Assembly (NCBI RefSeq): GCF_002157735.2
Contig: NZ_AP018689.1
Location: 372,001 to 436,000 of the forward strand
Length of the DNA: 64,000 nucleotides
Direction: 5' to 3'
Source: Vibrio aphrogenes
Lineage (GTDB): Bacteria; Pseudomonadota; Gammaproteobacteria; Enterobacterales; Vibrionaceae
In this document: positions 8,481 to 17,116 of the stretch, one piece after another
How the letters are laid out: every line of letters starts with the position of its first letter
How positions within the stretch are numbered: the first letter of the stretch is position 1
The notes under the pieces: model-generated
Database searches by the model: none
Told to the model about the DNA's origin: nothing
Seen by the model: the letters and a program-made list of their open reading frames with translations, nothing else
Made by a program: the position numbers and the translations under genes

Positions 8481-9909
8481 GGATTGGGGCTTGTGTAGAA
8501 TGAAAAAGTTGCTCAATATCGCTTACTAGACGCTTACCTTGGGTATTGAGCGGGATTTCTTCAATGATGCGAAAACGGCGAGGAATGCCGACAGGTTCAA
8601 TCCATTGATGTAATTGTTTTCTTAACATCAGATGAAAGCGTCCTTTGCCTAAGCTATGTAAACGAGATACACCTTCGGGAGTTAAGGTGATCGCTGCCGC
8701 CGTTATTAGCCTGTTAGTGTCTTGATAAGGAATCACCGCCGCTTCAGCAACCTCTGCCAATTGGTGTAAGCGCTTTTCAATTTCGGTTAAAGAAATGCGT
8801 TTTTCTTCAATTTTGATGATGCGATCGGCCCGACCTTTTAATACAAAGTGTTGGGGATCAACGATCTCGCATTGATCTGCGGTTTGATACCAATGTTGCT
8901 CATCGACTAATGGCGAAAAAATGCGTAAGCAGCCTTCTGGATTGGTGGCGATTTGTGTTCCGGTAAAAGCTTGCCATGGTTGTTGTGACGTCACTTGTTG
9001 GCGATGAGCGATCCCGCCGGTTTCAGTGCTGCCCAAGACTTCATGCGGCAGGTAATCAAACAGCGTCTGACAATGCTGCGCGGACGCAAAATCCAACGGG
9101 CCACCAGAGGAGAAAATCGCACGAATCGCCTGCTGAGTGTGATGTGGCGCTAAGCGTTTTAATAATGCCGGACTGCTGACTAAGATGGTGTCGGAATTAG
9201 CATGTTCAATAATGTGTTCGGGGTATTGCCAATCGTGTCCCCAAAAAGGGCGACCGGCAGACAAGGGCCATAAAATGCGAAATAACAAACCGTAAATATG
9301 TTGGTGTGAGACCGTACTGGCGGTGATCGCTCCACGTAAAGACTCCCCCCAAGTCGCTTCCAGTTGGGCGACTTCTTTTTCTAGTATGGCTAACGGTTTA
9401 TGGATGGCTTTAGGTTGACCACTCGAACCGGAAGTAAATAACGTGATATCGACGTTAGTTAACGGGGAGAATTGGATATCTGCTTGATCTTTCTGGGCGC
9501 TGGATAATGGCAGTTGCACTTGCGGATGGCCTGATAAAAAGGCTACATCAATAGCTTCATCATATAAAATGGCATCAAATTGTGACGACAACTCGGCCAA
9601 TGCCGCCGGTTGTAAGTTACCAGGGATAATGATGTGTTTCTGACTATGCGCCGCCGCCATAAAGGCCACTGCAAACCAATAGCTATTGTCACAACAGATC
9701 GCCCAACGTTGCTGCTCAGTGGCTTGCAAGTGCTGATGCAGTTGGATGATATCGCGCTTAAAGGTTTGCCAATCCAGATGTTGGTGGTGTGGCGTTTCAC
9801 TGAGGATGGCCGCAATAGGGTGACTCAATGAGCGTTGACGACTCATGAGTTGAGAGATTGGCAAAAAAGAAATTGGAGTCATGCTGGTGGTTGTACTCAT
9901 AGTGATCAT
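8473..9909 (-). CDS. apeH: AMP-dependent acyl-ACP ligase (starter activation)
   Basis: ANL-superfamily adenylating enzyme of 478 aa. Visible motifs are the phosphate loop TSGSSGQPKA (about 159-168), GSTETGG near 300, YQTADQCEI with the conserved Asp, the hinge KGRADRIIKIEEKRIS and the C-terminal catalytic Lys in NTQGKRL. It should adenylate an aromatic acid starter and load it onto one of the two adjacent ACPs, as shown for ApeH in other clusters. The ATG at 9909 forms an ATGA overlap with the stop of the membrane protein gene, which fixes the start over several downstream Mets. With the ammonia lyase nearby, a cinnamate-type acid is a plausible substrate. Confidence 0.85.
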   Translation of the reverse strand: MITMSTTTSMTPISFLPISQLMSRQRSLSHPIAAILSETPHHQHLDWQTFKRDIIQLHQHLQATEQQRWAICCDNSYWFAVAFMAAAHSQKHIIIPGNLQPAALAELSSQFDAILYDEAIDVAFLSGHPQVQLPLSSAQKDQADIQFSPLTNVDITLFTSGSSGQPKAIHKPLAILEKEVAQLEATWGESLRGAITASTVSHQHIYGLLFRILWPLSAGRPFWGHDWQYPEHIIEHANSDTILVSSPALLKRLAPHHTQQAIRAIFSSGGPLDFASAQHCQTLFDYLPHEVLGSTETGGIAHRQQVTSQQPWQAFTGTQIATNPEGCLRIFSPLVDEQHWYQTADQCEIVDPQHFVLKGRADRIIKIEEKRISLTEIEKRLHQLAEVAEAAVIPYQDTNRLITAAAITLTPEGVSRLHSLGKGRFHLMLRKQLHQWIEPVGIPRRFRIIEEIPLNTQGKRLVSDIEQLFHSTQAPIHE

Positions 9910-10472
9910 GATTGCGACATGGACTGACGGAGTCGTTGACGAACCAGCCACTCACCGGCAAATAAAGCTGCGGTAAGAATATAGCTGATTAAGCCGTTAT
10001 ATAAAGTCCAAATTTCCAGTGAAAGAAAGCAGGTATAAAGGGCGATTGCACCGTTAATTACGAAATAGGCACACCATACTTTGGTGACGTTTCGAGTATA
10101 ACCAATACCACTTTCCGGTAGTTCAGGCTCTTGTATCCGTGCTAATCGTTCAATGATGGTCTGTGGTTGCCATAAGCTGCTAAAAAATAAGCTAAATAGC
10201 AAGACATTGACGACCACCGGGTAGTAAGTTAGCCAGCCGTGTTGACGAAATACCATCGCCAATAAGGTGAGCACAATGCCTGCGCCACCACTTAACCAAG
10301 CGATGTATTTCAATTCTTTGAGCTTGGCACGATGACCGGCCACGATGCGTAACAGAAATAACAGCGCAAAGATCACTGCGATCACGCCAAGCCCCCAGCG
10401 GCTTAATCCGTAATATACCGCCACCGGATAAGCCAGCAGCAATAAGCCAGATAAAGCCGTGATGAATCGCAT
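9906..10472 (-). CDS. Polytopic membrane protein of the aryl polyene cluster (COG4648-like)
   Basis: Integral membrane protein of 188 aa with about five or six hydrophobic segments separated by short basic loops, including HRAKLKEL and a C-terminal RQRLRQSMSQS. No enzymatic motif is visible. Related proteins occur at the apeG position of aryl polyene clusters with no settled function. The ATG overlaps the upstream ACP stop in TAATG, and the gene in turn overlaps the ligase gene by 4 bp, so the ACP, membrane protein and ligase are probably co-translated. A scaffold for the synthase at the inner membrane is possible but not shown by the sequence. Confidence 0.72.
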   Translation of the reverse strand: MRFITALSGLLLLAYPVAVYYGLSRWGLGVIAVIFALLFLLRIVAGHRAKLKELKYIAWLSGGAGIVLTLLAMVFRQHGWLTYYPVVVNVLLFSLFFSSLWQPQTIIERLARIQEPELPESGIGYTRNVTKVWCAYFVINGAIALYTCFLSLEIWTLYNGLISYILTAALFAGEWLVRQRLRQSMSQS

Positions 10473-10729
10473 TATTTTTCCTTGAGTAGCGCAACGACCG
10501 CATCGACCACATCGTCGACGGTGCGAACGGCTTTAAACTCATCAGGTTGAATTTTTTTACCTGTCAGTTTTTGTAAGTGCACAACAAGATCTACCGCATC
10601 AATACTATCAAGATCAAGCTCTTGGTAGAGTTTAGCTTCTGGTTTGATGTCATCTGCATCGATTTCAAATAACTCAACAAAAGCCTCTCTTACTTTGTTG
10701 AATACTTCATCTCTATTCATGTCTGTCAT
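10472..10729 (-). CDS. apeF: Acyl carrier protein (second of two)
   Basis: Acyl carrier protein of 85 aa with the phosphopantetheine site LDLDSIDAVDL, Ser42 being the attachment residue. The pattern of acidic helices and the typical length fit a type II ACP. It lies 21 bp after the first ACP. Two ACPs are usual in these clusters: one for the aryl starter and the other for malonyl extension. Which does what cannot be read from sequence here; the name follows gene order. Confidence 0.87.
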   Translation of the reverse strand: MTDMNRDEVFNKVREAFVELFEIDADDIKPEAKLYQELDLDSIDAVDLVVHLQKLTGKKIQPDEFKAVRTVDDVVDAVVALLKEK

Positions 10730-10750
10730 AATGTCTACGCCTGATTGGAA

Positions 10751-11008
10751 TTACGCTTGTTGGCTCGAAATGTATTTTGCTAAGTTTGCCACAGAAGCAA
10801 AATGGGCACGAGTTTGGCTATCATCGGCGTCGATCACGACATGGTATTGTTTCTTGATGGCTAACCCGAGCTCAAGTGCATCGATAGAGTCTAAACCTAA
10901 GCCGTCACCAAATAACGCAGCGTCAGTGTCGATATCTTCAATCTGAATATCTTCAAGGTTGAGCGCTTCAATGATCAATGCTTTTAATTCGTTGTGTAGT
11001 TGTTCCAC
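10751..11008 (-). CDS. apeE: Acyl carrier protein (first of two)
   Basis: Acyl carrier protein of 85 aa with GLGLDSIDALELG around the phosphopantetheine Ser41. It differs clearly from its neighbour (for example more neutral around helix II), consistent with separate partners rather than a recent duplication. It sits 38 bp downstream of the acyltransferase gene. In characterised systems the ACP at this position is apeE. Confidence 0.87.
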   Translation of the reverse strand: MEQLHNELKALIIEALNLEDIQIEDIDTDAALFGDGLGLDSIDALELGLAIKKQYHVVIDADDSQTRAHFASVANLAKYISSQQA

Positions 11009-11046
11009 TATAACCTGCCTAAATATTTTAAAGTTGCTTTGTTATT

Positions 11047-11844
11047 TTAATGCTTGTGCGCCATATCGGGAAATATGGCACTGGATAAATGTCGGTTGAG
11101 CTGACGTGCTGCGGTAGTTGGTGAATCACTGTGTTTAATAAATTCATCAACTTGGATTTTACCTTTCACTTCAATATGAAAAAAGGGTTTTGTATCAGGC
11201 ACTTGATACCATTTTTTTTGTTTAGTCAAAAAGCTGGGGTTCACGCTAATATGCACGACCCGTAAGTCCCGTTGTGTGCGTACTGCAATTTGTGCGGCAC
11301 CGCGTTGTAATTTTGATGCCTGACCGGGAGTGGTTCGTGTGCCTTCAGGAAAAATCAGCAGGACATTACCATGATTTAAGCGTTGGCTACAGTCATCTAA
11401 TAAGCTTTCAGGGTCGCGATTCGGGATATAGCCAGCGGCTTTCACTATACCTTTCATAAACGGGTTATGCCAAATTGCCGCTTTGACTAAGCAGTCACAT
11501 TGCGGGAGGCAAGAGGCGATCAGTACATAATCAATTAAGCTTGGGTGATTGGCGACGATCAAACAATTGCGGTCTTGTAACAGCGCTTCAATATTATCAA
11601 ATTGGTAATCAATCGCACCGGTGAATTTCATGGTACGACAAAATAAAGCGAAGGCACGCTGGATGATGGATTGAACTCGGAGTTCTCGTTGAGTTTGCTG
11701 ACGAATGGTAGCGGTCATCAGTGGAAAAACGATAAAGGTTAGCCCTAATGCGCCCAGACCAAAGATCGCAAAGCAGGTGCCCGTTGCGATGACACGCCAA
11801 TATTTATTGCAGTGTTGTGAAAAAGTCAGTGTTGTCTGGGTCAT
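11047..11844 (-). CDS. Lysophosphatidic acid acyltransferase-like protein
   Basis: PlsC-family acyltransferase of 265 aa. Catalytic NHPSLIDY supplies the HX4D motif, and FPEGTRTTPGQ is the acceptor phosphate-binding motif III. An N-terminal hydrophobic stretch (about 12-45) anchors it at the inner membrane. It occupies the apeD position and probably transfers an acyl group, either fatty acid or the polyene itself, onto the glycolipid carrier. The ATG at 11844, 8 bp after the CLF-like stop, was chosen over a TTG at 11880 inside that gene. Confidence 0.82.
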   Translation of the reverse strand: MTQTTLTFSQHCNKYWRVIATGTCFAIFGLGALGLTFIVFPLMTATIRQQTQRELRVQSIIQRAFALFCRTMKFTGAIDYQFDNIEALLQDRNCLIVANHPSLIDYVLIASCLPQCDCLVKAAIWHNPFMKGIVKAAGYIPNRDPESLLDDCSQRLNHGNVLLIFPEGTRTTPGQASKLQRGAAQIAVRTQRDLRVVHISVNPSFLTKQKKWYQVPDTKPFFHIEVKGKIQVDEFIKHSDSPTTAARQLNRHLSSAIFPDMAHKH

Positions 11845-11852
11845 GTGTTCAT

Positions 11853-12599
11853 TTATGCCAATATTCTTTGCCAAAGCCAATGATTACGGTGGTCATTAAT
11901 TTGCCATTGATCGGATTGATGAGCGAGATGCTTAATAACATCGAGAGTTTGTGATGGTCTTTTCGTCGCTTGCTCAGTGGGTTGTTGAGGCTGCCAAGTT
12001 AAGCGGGTAGTCGTGCCATGAGACAGGATCAAACCTAAAGCATAAAGTGGCGGTGTGGGCGTGGCTTCAAATTGATCATAAGGCTTAGGAAGTGGCGCAT
12101 CAAAATCAATCAATAAAACTTTATGGGATGGGTTTTCCGCCAAATAAGCACAACTTTCAATTAAAGCGTGATGTAGGCTCGATTCACATCCTGCAAGCGA
12201 GGTCGCAGGAATTGGGCTTTTATTGGCGATGGTAAATAATCCGGCGCTGGTGTTATGCACCGATTGAGAAAACGCCATTGGAGAAGCTTCTTCACCTTGT
12301 AAGACTTGTTGTAATAAGTCCACAGTACGCGGCAATTCACCATGACGACTTGAAAAAACGAGGTAATCAAAAGGGGCGTCATGAGCTTGCTGAAGGTGCA
12401 AGGCGGTTTGGAGTGCCACTTTGCTGAGTGGGCTCATGCGGCGTCGCATCATGGCTGGAATGAGAGGCGTCGACAGAGGCTTCTGAGCTTCATCTGATGA
12501 TGCTAATTGGTCCCAAGAATGATTTTTCCAAGCTTGTGGTGTGTCTATTCCTGGTGACAAGGCATGCCATTGCTCAAGATTAAATGCAATAGTGCTCAT
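11853..12599 (-). CDS. apeC: Chain-length-factor-like beta-ketoacyl synthase subunit (ApeC type)
   Basis: Protein of 248 aa matching only the N-terminal half of a ketosynthase fold (the Ketoacyl-synt_2 type). SVHNTSAGLFTIANKSPIP corresponds to the conserved KS segment before the nucleophile. The following LAGCESSLHHAL does contain a Cys, but the C-terminal thiolase half with its two His residues is absent, so it cannot be a complete KS. In known systems ApeC forms a heterodimer with the KS ApeO and sets chain length. It is the first gene of the minus-strand operon, starting at an ATG 203 bp from the divergent methyltransferase. Confidence 0.8.
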   Translation of the reverse strand: MSTIAFNLEQWHALSPGIDTPQAWKNHSWDQLASSDEAQKPLSTPLIPAMMRRRMSPLSKVALQTALHLQQAHDAPFDYLVFSSRHGELPRTVDLLQQVLQGEEASPMAFSQSVHNTSAGLFTIANKSPIPATSLAGCESSLHHALIESCAYLAENPSHKVLLIDFDAPLPKPYDQFEATPTPPLYALGLILSHGTTTRLTWQPQQPTEQATKRPSQTLDVIKHLAHQSDQWQINDHRNHWLWQRILA

Positions 12600-12802
12600 T
12601 TGTGTCTATTGAACCCCATAATTCAAAACATTATTTAAAAATACCATTTTTATTGATGTGAGTGCTATCTTGTTTGTGACTTTATTGGTACAAAAACATG
12701 AAGTTACTTCAAGTTATTAATATGAATCTATGCTTTAGGTTCATTTTAGCCAATCAAACTTGATTATTGTTAATTGAGAATATTCATTAGTGAGACGTTA
12801 TT
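12600..12802. promoter_or_regulatory. Divergent promoter region of the aryl polyene cluster
   Basis: This 203-bp AT-rich gap separates the minus-strand operon from the plus-strand methyltransferase and FAD enzyme genes, so both promoters should lie here. No convincing -35/-10 pair or operator was found by eye. No regulator gene is linked within the window. Confidence 0.5.
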
Positions 12803-13870
12803 GTGAAACCATATCGGCATGATCCTTATTCAGCATTAGAAGCCAAAACAGAAGCGCAGAAATTAGCCTTTGCCCCCATTGTTTTTCATACCGCACGAAC
12901 ATTACGTGATTTGGGAATTTTAGCCGCATTAGAAACCCAACCAGAACAAGGTATGACGGCACAACAAATTGCTGACGCGACTCAAGTGTCGGAATATGGC
13001 GTCAAAGTGTTATTAGACATGGGCCTCAGCGCACATATCGTGACTTGGAATGAGCAACATTATGTGCTGGCGAGATTAGGACACTCTTTATTAAGAGATG
13101 GCATGACGATCGCTAATATGGATTTTACCGCAGATGTTTGTTATGCCGGCATGATGCACTTAACCGAAGCGATTAAAGAGGGCACGCCCGCAGGTCTTAA
13201 AGAGTTAGGTGAGTGGGCGACCATTTATGAAGGGTTATCCCAACTACCAGAACAGGCCAAACAAAGCTGGTTTAAGTTTGATCATTTTTATTCCGATAAT
13301 ACCTTCCCGGTGTTATTGCAGAAAATCTTCTCTAATCAACCACAGCGTATTTTTGATATTGGTGGAAATACGGGTAAGTGGACTTTGCAATGCTGTCAGC
13401 ATGATGAGAAAGTTAAGGTAACGATCATTGATCTCCCTCAGCAGATTGAGTTGGCGAAACCAAACATTGCACAACATGGTTTTGCTGAGCGAGTGGACTT
13501 TTTCCCAGCGAATTTACTCGATAAACAGCAAAGCTTACCGCAAGGTGCTGATGTGTGGTGGATGAGTCAATTTTTAGACTGTTTTTCACCAATGGAAATC
13601 TTAAGCATTTTACGTCGAGTACGGGCTGCGATGTCGGAGAATGCGGACGTTTATATCTTAGAGTTATTTTGGGATGCACAACGTTACGAAGCCGCGTCGT
13701 ATAGCTTAAATGCGACCTCGTTGTATTTTACGTGTCTTGCCAATGGTAACAGCCGTTTTTATCGCAGCGAAGACTTCTTAGAAATCGTTGCTGAGGCAGG
13801 CTTTACGGTCAATGAGCGGATCGATCACATTGGTTTAGGTCATACCTTATTGCATTTGAAAGCCAACTAA
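12803..13870 (+). CDS. SAM-dependent methyltransferase with winged-helix dimerisation domain
   Basis: Class I methyltransferase of 355 aa. Residues 1-100 look like the winged-helix dimerisation domain of small-molecule O-methyltransferases (MTAQQIADATQVSEYGVKVLL). The SAM loop is FDIGGNTGKWT (about 182-192), followed by an acidic strand end in VTIIDLPQQIE. It starts with GTG, with GAG about 10 bases upstream. Enterobacterial aryl polyene clusters also encode a methyltransferase acting on the aryl head, and the divergent position here suggests the same. Whether it makes an O- or a C-methyl group cannot be told. A 64-bp gap separates it from the FAD enzyme gene, probably one transcript. Confidence 0.8.
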   Translation: MKPYRHDPYSALEAKTEAQKLAFAPIVFHTARTLRDLGILAALETQPEQGMTAQQIADATQVSEYGVKVLLDMGLSAHIVTWNEQHYVLARLGHSLLRDGMTIANMDFTADVCYAGMMHLTEAIKEGTPAGLKELGEWATIYEGLSQLPEQAKQSWFKFDHFYSDNTFPVLLQKIFSNQPQRIFDIGGNTGKWTLQCCQHDEKVKVTIIDLPQQIELAKPNIAQHGFAERVDFFPANLLDKQQSLPQGADVWWMSQFLDCFSPMEILSILRRVRAAMSENADVYILELFWDAQRYEAASYSLNATSLYFTCLANGNSRFYRSEDFLEIVAEAGFTVNERIDHIGLGHTLLHLKAN

Positions 13871-13934
13871 TCTTTATCACTGGGATATGTTTTCAAACAC
13901 AAGAACACTTTCTCAAACCTAGGAACCGTTAAGA

Positions 13935-15179
13935 GTGGATAAGATGGAACAAACATCAGTAGTAATTATTGGCGCTGGGCCATCTGGCTCTATTGCCGCG
14001 GCTATTTTAAAGCAACATCATATTGATTGTGTGGTACTTGAGCGCAGCCTTTTCCCTCGCTTTTCAATTGGTGAAAGTTTATTGCCAGCTTGTATGGAGA
14101 GCCTTAAAAAGGCCAATTTGTTTGATGCGGTTAATCAAGCAGGGTTCCAATTGAAAAATGGCGCGGCATTTCGTTATCAAGATCAATATACCCATTTTGA
14201 TTTCACGCAAAAGTACACCGCAGGGGAAGGCACCACCTTTCAAGTACCGCGCGCCACTTTTGACAAGCTATTAGCAGATGAAGCCGAGCTGCAAGGAGTC
14301 GAGATTCGTTATCAACATACGGTAACGCACGTGAATGTCGAATCGACTAAGCCGGTTATTTCTGTGTTAGATCAGCATGAGCAAGCCTATCAAATTCAGG
14401 CAGATTTTATTTTGGATGCCAGCGGTTACGGGCGAGTGTTGCCTCGTCTGCTTGAGTTAGAGCAGCCATCGAATTTGCCGCCACGACAAGCATTATTTAC
14501 CCATGTTACCGATCATATATCGCCAGAACTGGCACGTGAGCTGGATTATGATCGCAATAAAATCACTATTTATGTGCACCCAGAAAATACCAGTGTTTGG
14601 TATTGGTTAATTCCATTTAGTCATGGAGTGTGCTCAGTTGGAGTGGTGGGAAGCCCGGAGTTTTTTGAGGCTTATCCAGACGATAATATTGAAGCCTTAA
14701 AGCAGCTGACTCAAGAAGAGCCACATCTTAAACGTCTATTTCGTGATGCAGATTTTTGTCACATGAGTGGAAAAATTGGTGGCTACTCTGCCAACGTTAA
14801 GCATTTGGCGGGCAAGAATTATGCATTATTAGGCAATGCGGGAGAGTTTTTAGATCCGGTATTTTCATCCGGTGTCACGATTGCGATGAAATCAGCAGAA
14901 TTAGCGACCGAGGTTTTGATTCGTCAATTTAATGGTGAAGCGGTAGATTGGAATAAAGATTATGCCGAACCACTGATGGTCGGCGTTGATACCTTCCGAG
15001 CTTATGTTGAAGGTTGGTATGACGGGCGCTTCCAAAATGTGGTGTTTTTTGAACAAGCCAATCCTGAAATTAAGAAGAAAATCAGCTCAATCTTAGCCGG
15101 ATACGCTTGGGATAAAACCAACCCTTATGTGGCGAGTCCGCAAAAGCGTTTAAGTACACTGGCTGAACTGTGTTTGTAA
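13935..15179 (+). CDS. FAD-dependent oxidoreductase of the flavin halogenase superfamily
   Basis: Flavoprotein of 414 aa. The dinucleotide-binding GAGPSG is at 13-18, the family motif IGESLLPACMESL at about 45-57, Lys74 occurs in GFQLKNGAAF and the WxWxIP signature of flavin-dependent halogenases is seen as WYWLIP at 222-227. LLGNAGEFLDPVFSSG (about 298-313) is the second FAD motif. Having both the Lys and WxWxIP makes a phenol-type halogenase, or a close non-halogenating relative, plausible. Xanthomonadins are brominated aryl polyenes, so halogenation of the aryl head fits the context. A flavin reductase partner is not visible. The start is GTG at 13935 or ATG at 13944; AGGA at 13921 favours the former. 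Confidence 0.75.
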   Translation: MDKMEQTSVVIIGAGPSGSIAAAILKQHHIDCVVLERSLFPRFSIGESLLPACMESLKKANLFDAVNQAGFQLKNGAAFRYQDQYTHFDFTQKYTAGEGTTFQVPRATFDKLLADEAELQGVEIRYQHTVTHVNVESTKPVISVLDQHEQAYQIQADFILDASGYGRVLPRLLELEQPSNLPPRQALFTHVTDHISPELARELDYDRNKITIYVHPENTSVWYWLIPFSHGVCSVGVVGSPEFFEAYPDDNIEALKQLTQEEPHLKRLFRDADFCHMSGKIGGYSANVKHLAGKNYALLGNAGEFLDPVFSSGVTIAMKSAELATEVLIRQFNGEAVDWNKDYAEPLMVGVDTFRAYVEGWYDGRFQNVVFFEQANPEIKKKISSILAGYAWDKTNPYVASPQKRLSTLAELCL

Positions 15180-15215
15180 TGGATTGATGTTGTTGCTATG
15201 AGTTCGCTCGAGATG

Positions 15216-15248
15216 AAATAAGCCCTGCATGACAGGGCTTATTTTTTA
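15216..15248. terminator. Bidirectional intrinsic terminator
   Basis: A 12-bp stem (15216-15227 with 15233-15244) encloses a 5-base loop and is followed by T residues. It ends the plus-strand FAD enzyme transcript; the complementary A/T flanks may also stop the yibIH transcript from the other side. Confidence 0.88.
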
Positions 15249-15340
15249 TCACAGAATTACTTTAAATCACTGAGCTAATTTAAATCATCTAATTATTCGC
15301 CGTTGAGGTGAATGAGCGTGATTAGTATTAAGCTTGTCTA

Positions 15341-16471
15341 TTAATGGTCGAAATAGACGTAGTTTTGCCAGCTTTTCATGCGAATCAAAATTTTACGAAT
15401 CAAAGCTAACTCTTCCATTTTTCCAGAATAGACCGCAATTTCTACATTAGCACCCATAGGTAAATTATATTGAGAAATATCGTCTTTTAGCTCAAATTTC
15501 ACCATGATTCGACCATGAGTTTGTAGAGCATTGGTGCCGAGTAAGCTGCCATTGGCTTGGATTTGGCTTTCAGCAATGGCTGGGAGTACTTGAACTACTT
15601 CTGCTTTAAACGATTTGCCTGGTAATGAGCGGAAGATCATATCCGCTTCATCGCCTTCTTTAATGTTCAAAGTCGAGTTTTGGCGGAAGGCACCAATAAA
15701 GTAAGTATCTTGAGTACTGACAAAGGTCAGAATCGGTTTAAAAGGAAGCGGTACTGCCATTACACCGGGTTTTAAAGCCAACTGAGTGACATAACCGTCT
15801 GTTGGAGCGCGAACTACCGTTTGGTCTAAGTTAAATTGCGCTTTATCTAAGGCCGCTTGTGCTTCTGCGACTGTGGTATTAACGCCATCAATTTCAGATT
15901 TATAGGCAGCTTCTGCGGCTTTTTCATTCGCAAGAGCAGCTTGATAAGCAGCTTCAGCGGCTTTAGCAGCTTGTTGTTTGTCATCCACTTGTTGCAAAGT
16001 AAATGCGCCACGCTTATAGCCTTTTTGGTAACGAGCTGATTCACGTTGAGTACGATCTCGCTCAGCCAAAGCTTGGGTTGAGCTCGCCGCCGCTTGCTTG
16101 TAATCGGCTTCCAGAACCAGAACATTTTGTTGAGCAGCAGCTAATGCGGCTTTTTGTTTCACAACGGCGGCTTTAAAAGGTGTGTCATCTAAGTGAACCA
16201 GAGGATCGCCTTGCTTAACTAAAGTATTGGCTTCTACATCCACTGACACCACTCGGGCGCGAATATTCGAAACCATTGGCGTGGTGGTATAAATTTGTCC
16301 ACCGACTTGGGTAAATGGTTGGAAGTAGTTCATGGATAAGAATACGCTGCCAAGTAGTACGATACCGCCTAATACAGCGGTAGGTACTGTCCATTTATTT
16401 AATGGAATCCGGAAGATTTTAAAAATCGCAATACAGAAGGCGATATAAGTCAGAGTCATGATGGTTTCCAT
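15341..16471 (-). CDS. yibH: HlyD-family membrane fusion protein (YibH-like)
   Basis: Periplasmic adaptor of 376 aa with N-terminal hydrophobic segments (about 5-20 and 28-48), a lipoyl/barrel-sandwich half motif, a long Ala/Gln/Lys-rich coiled-coil hairpin (about 90-205), and the second half motif at VVRAPTDGYVTQLAL. This is the EmrA/AaeA type of adaptor for efflux or secretion. It overlaps yibI by one base (TAATG); this two-gene arrangement matches E. coli yibIH. No transporter or outer-membrane partner is adjacent, although tolC lies elsewhere in the window. The substrate is unknown. Confidence 0.82.
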   Translation of the reverse strand: METIMTLTYIAFCIAIFKIFRIPLNKWTVPTAVLGGIVLLGSVFLSMNYFQPFTQVGGQIYTTTPMVSNIRARVVSVDVEANTLVKQGDPLVHLDDTPFKAAVVKQKAALAAAQQNVLVLEADYKQAAASSTQALAERDRTQRESARYQKGYKRGAFTLQQVDDKQQAAKAAEAAYQAALANEKAAEAAYKSEIDGVNTTVAEAQAALDKAQFNLDQTVVRAPTDGYVTQLALKPGVMAVPLPFKPILTFVSTQDTYFIGAFRQNSTLNIKEGDEADMIFRSLPGKSFKAEVVQVLPAIAESQIQANGSLLGTNALQTHGRIMVKFELKDDISQYNLPMGANVEIAVYSGKMEELALIRKILIRMKSWQNYVYFDH

Positions 16472-16860
16472 TAGTTTGACTCTCCTTTTGATTCATCCGC
16501 CTTGCTGGTGGGGTTGGTTGTGGTTTCTTTTTTATTTAATTCGGTTAATTGTTGTTGTAAATGCACGATTTGATCGTTTAATTCATCTACTTTTTGGTGG
16601 ATATTATTTTGTTCGGTTTGGATTTGCGTAAAGCCCCATCCTCGGTCTGCACGCCATAAGGTTGCCCAGATCCATAAAAATGGCCATAAAACATGAAGAG
16701 TGAAAAGACTTACCCAGCCAGCGACATGGATAGCATCTTGATGGGGATGATTGCGCTTTTTGGATATTTCATAAGGGATATCATGAATAGCAATGATGCC
16801 ATAAAATAGCACCAACACTACAAAGATAAGTATGCAAAGAGCCACATAATCTAATGTCAT
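16471..16860 (-). CDS. yibI: DUF3302 inner-membrane protein (YibI-like)
   Basis: Protein of 129 aa with two predicted transmembrane helices (about 5-26 and 48-70), ending in a polar coiled-coil segment (IHQKVDELNDQIVHLQQQLTEL). The length and layout match DUF3302 proteins paired with HlyD-type adaptors. It is the first gene of the two-gene unit and overlaps yibH by one base. Function is unknown; a structural partner of the adaptor is likely from the coupling. Confidence 0.78.
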   Translation of the reverse strand: MTLDYVALCILIFVVLVLFYGIIAIHDIPYEISKKRNHPHQDAIHVAGWVSLFTLHVLWPFLWIWATLWRADRGWGFTQIQTEQNNIHQKVDELNDQIVHLQQQLTELNKKETTTNPTSKADESKGESN

Positions 16861-17116
16861 GGTCGTTACCTGTTCTCAAAATAGATTGGGTATAAACTAC
16901 GTCAATTAATCCTATAATCGCATCTGATAAGTGAATATTTATTATAGGTTAAGCAGTATGTTAGTCAAAAATTGAGCAAAAAAGGCTCGTAAATCAGTAT
17001 CCCATTATCTAAATGATATGTAACCATTTTTCAGTGCTTTTATTCACATTATGTAACGTAATTGCTAAATTGCTTAAATTCTTACTTCAAAGACAAGGCT
17101 AAAAGGAATCGCTTGT

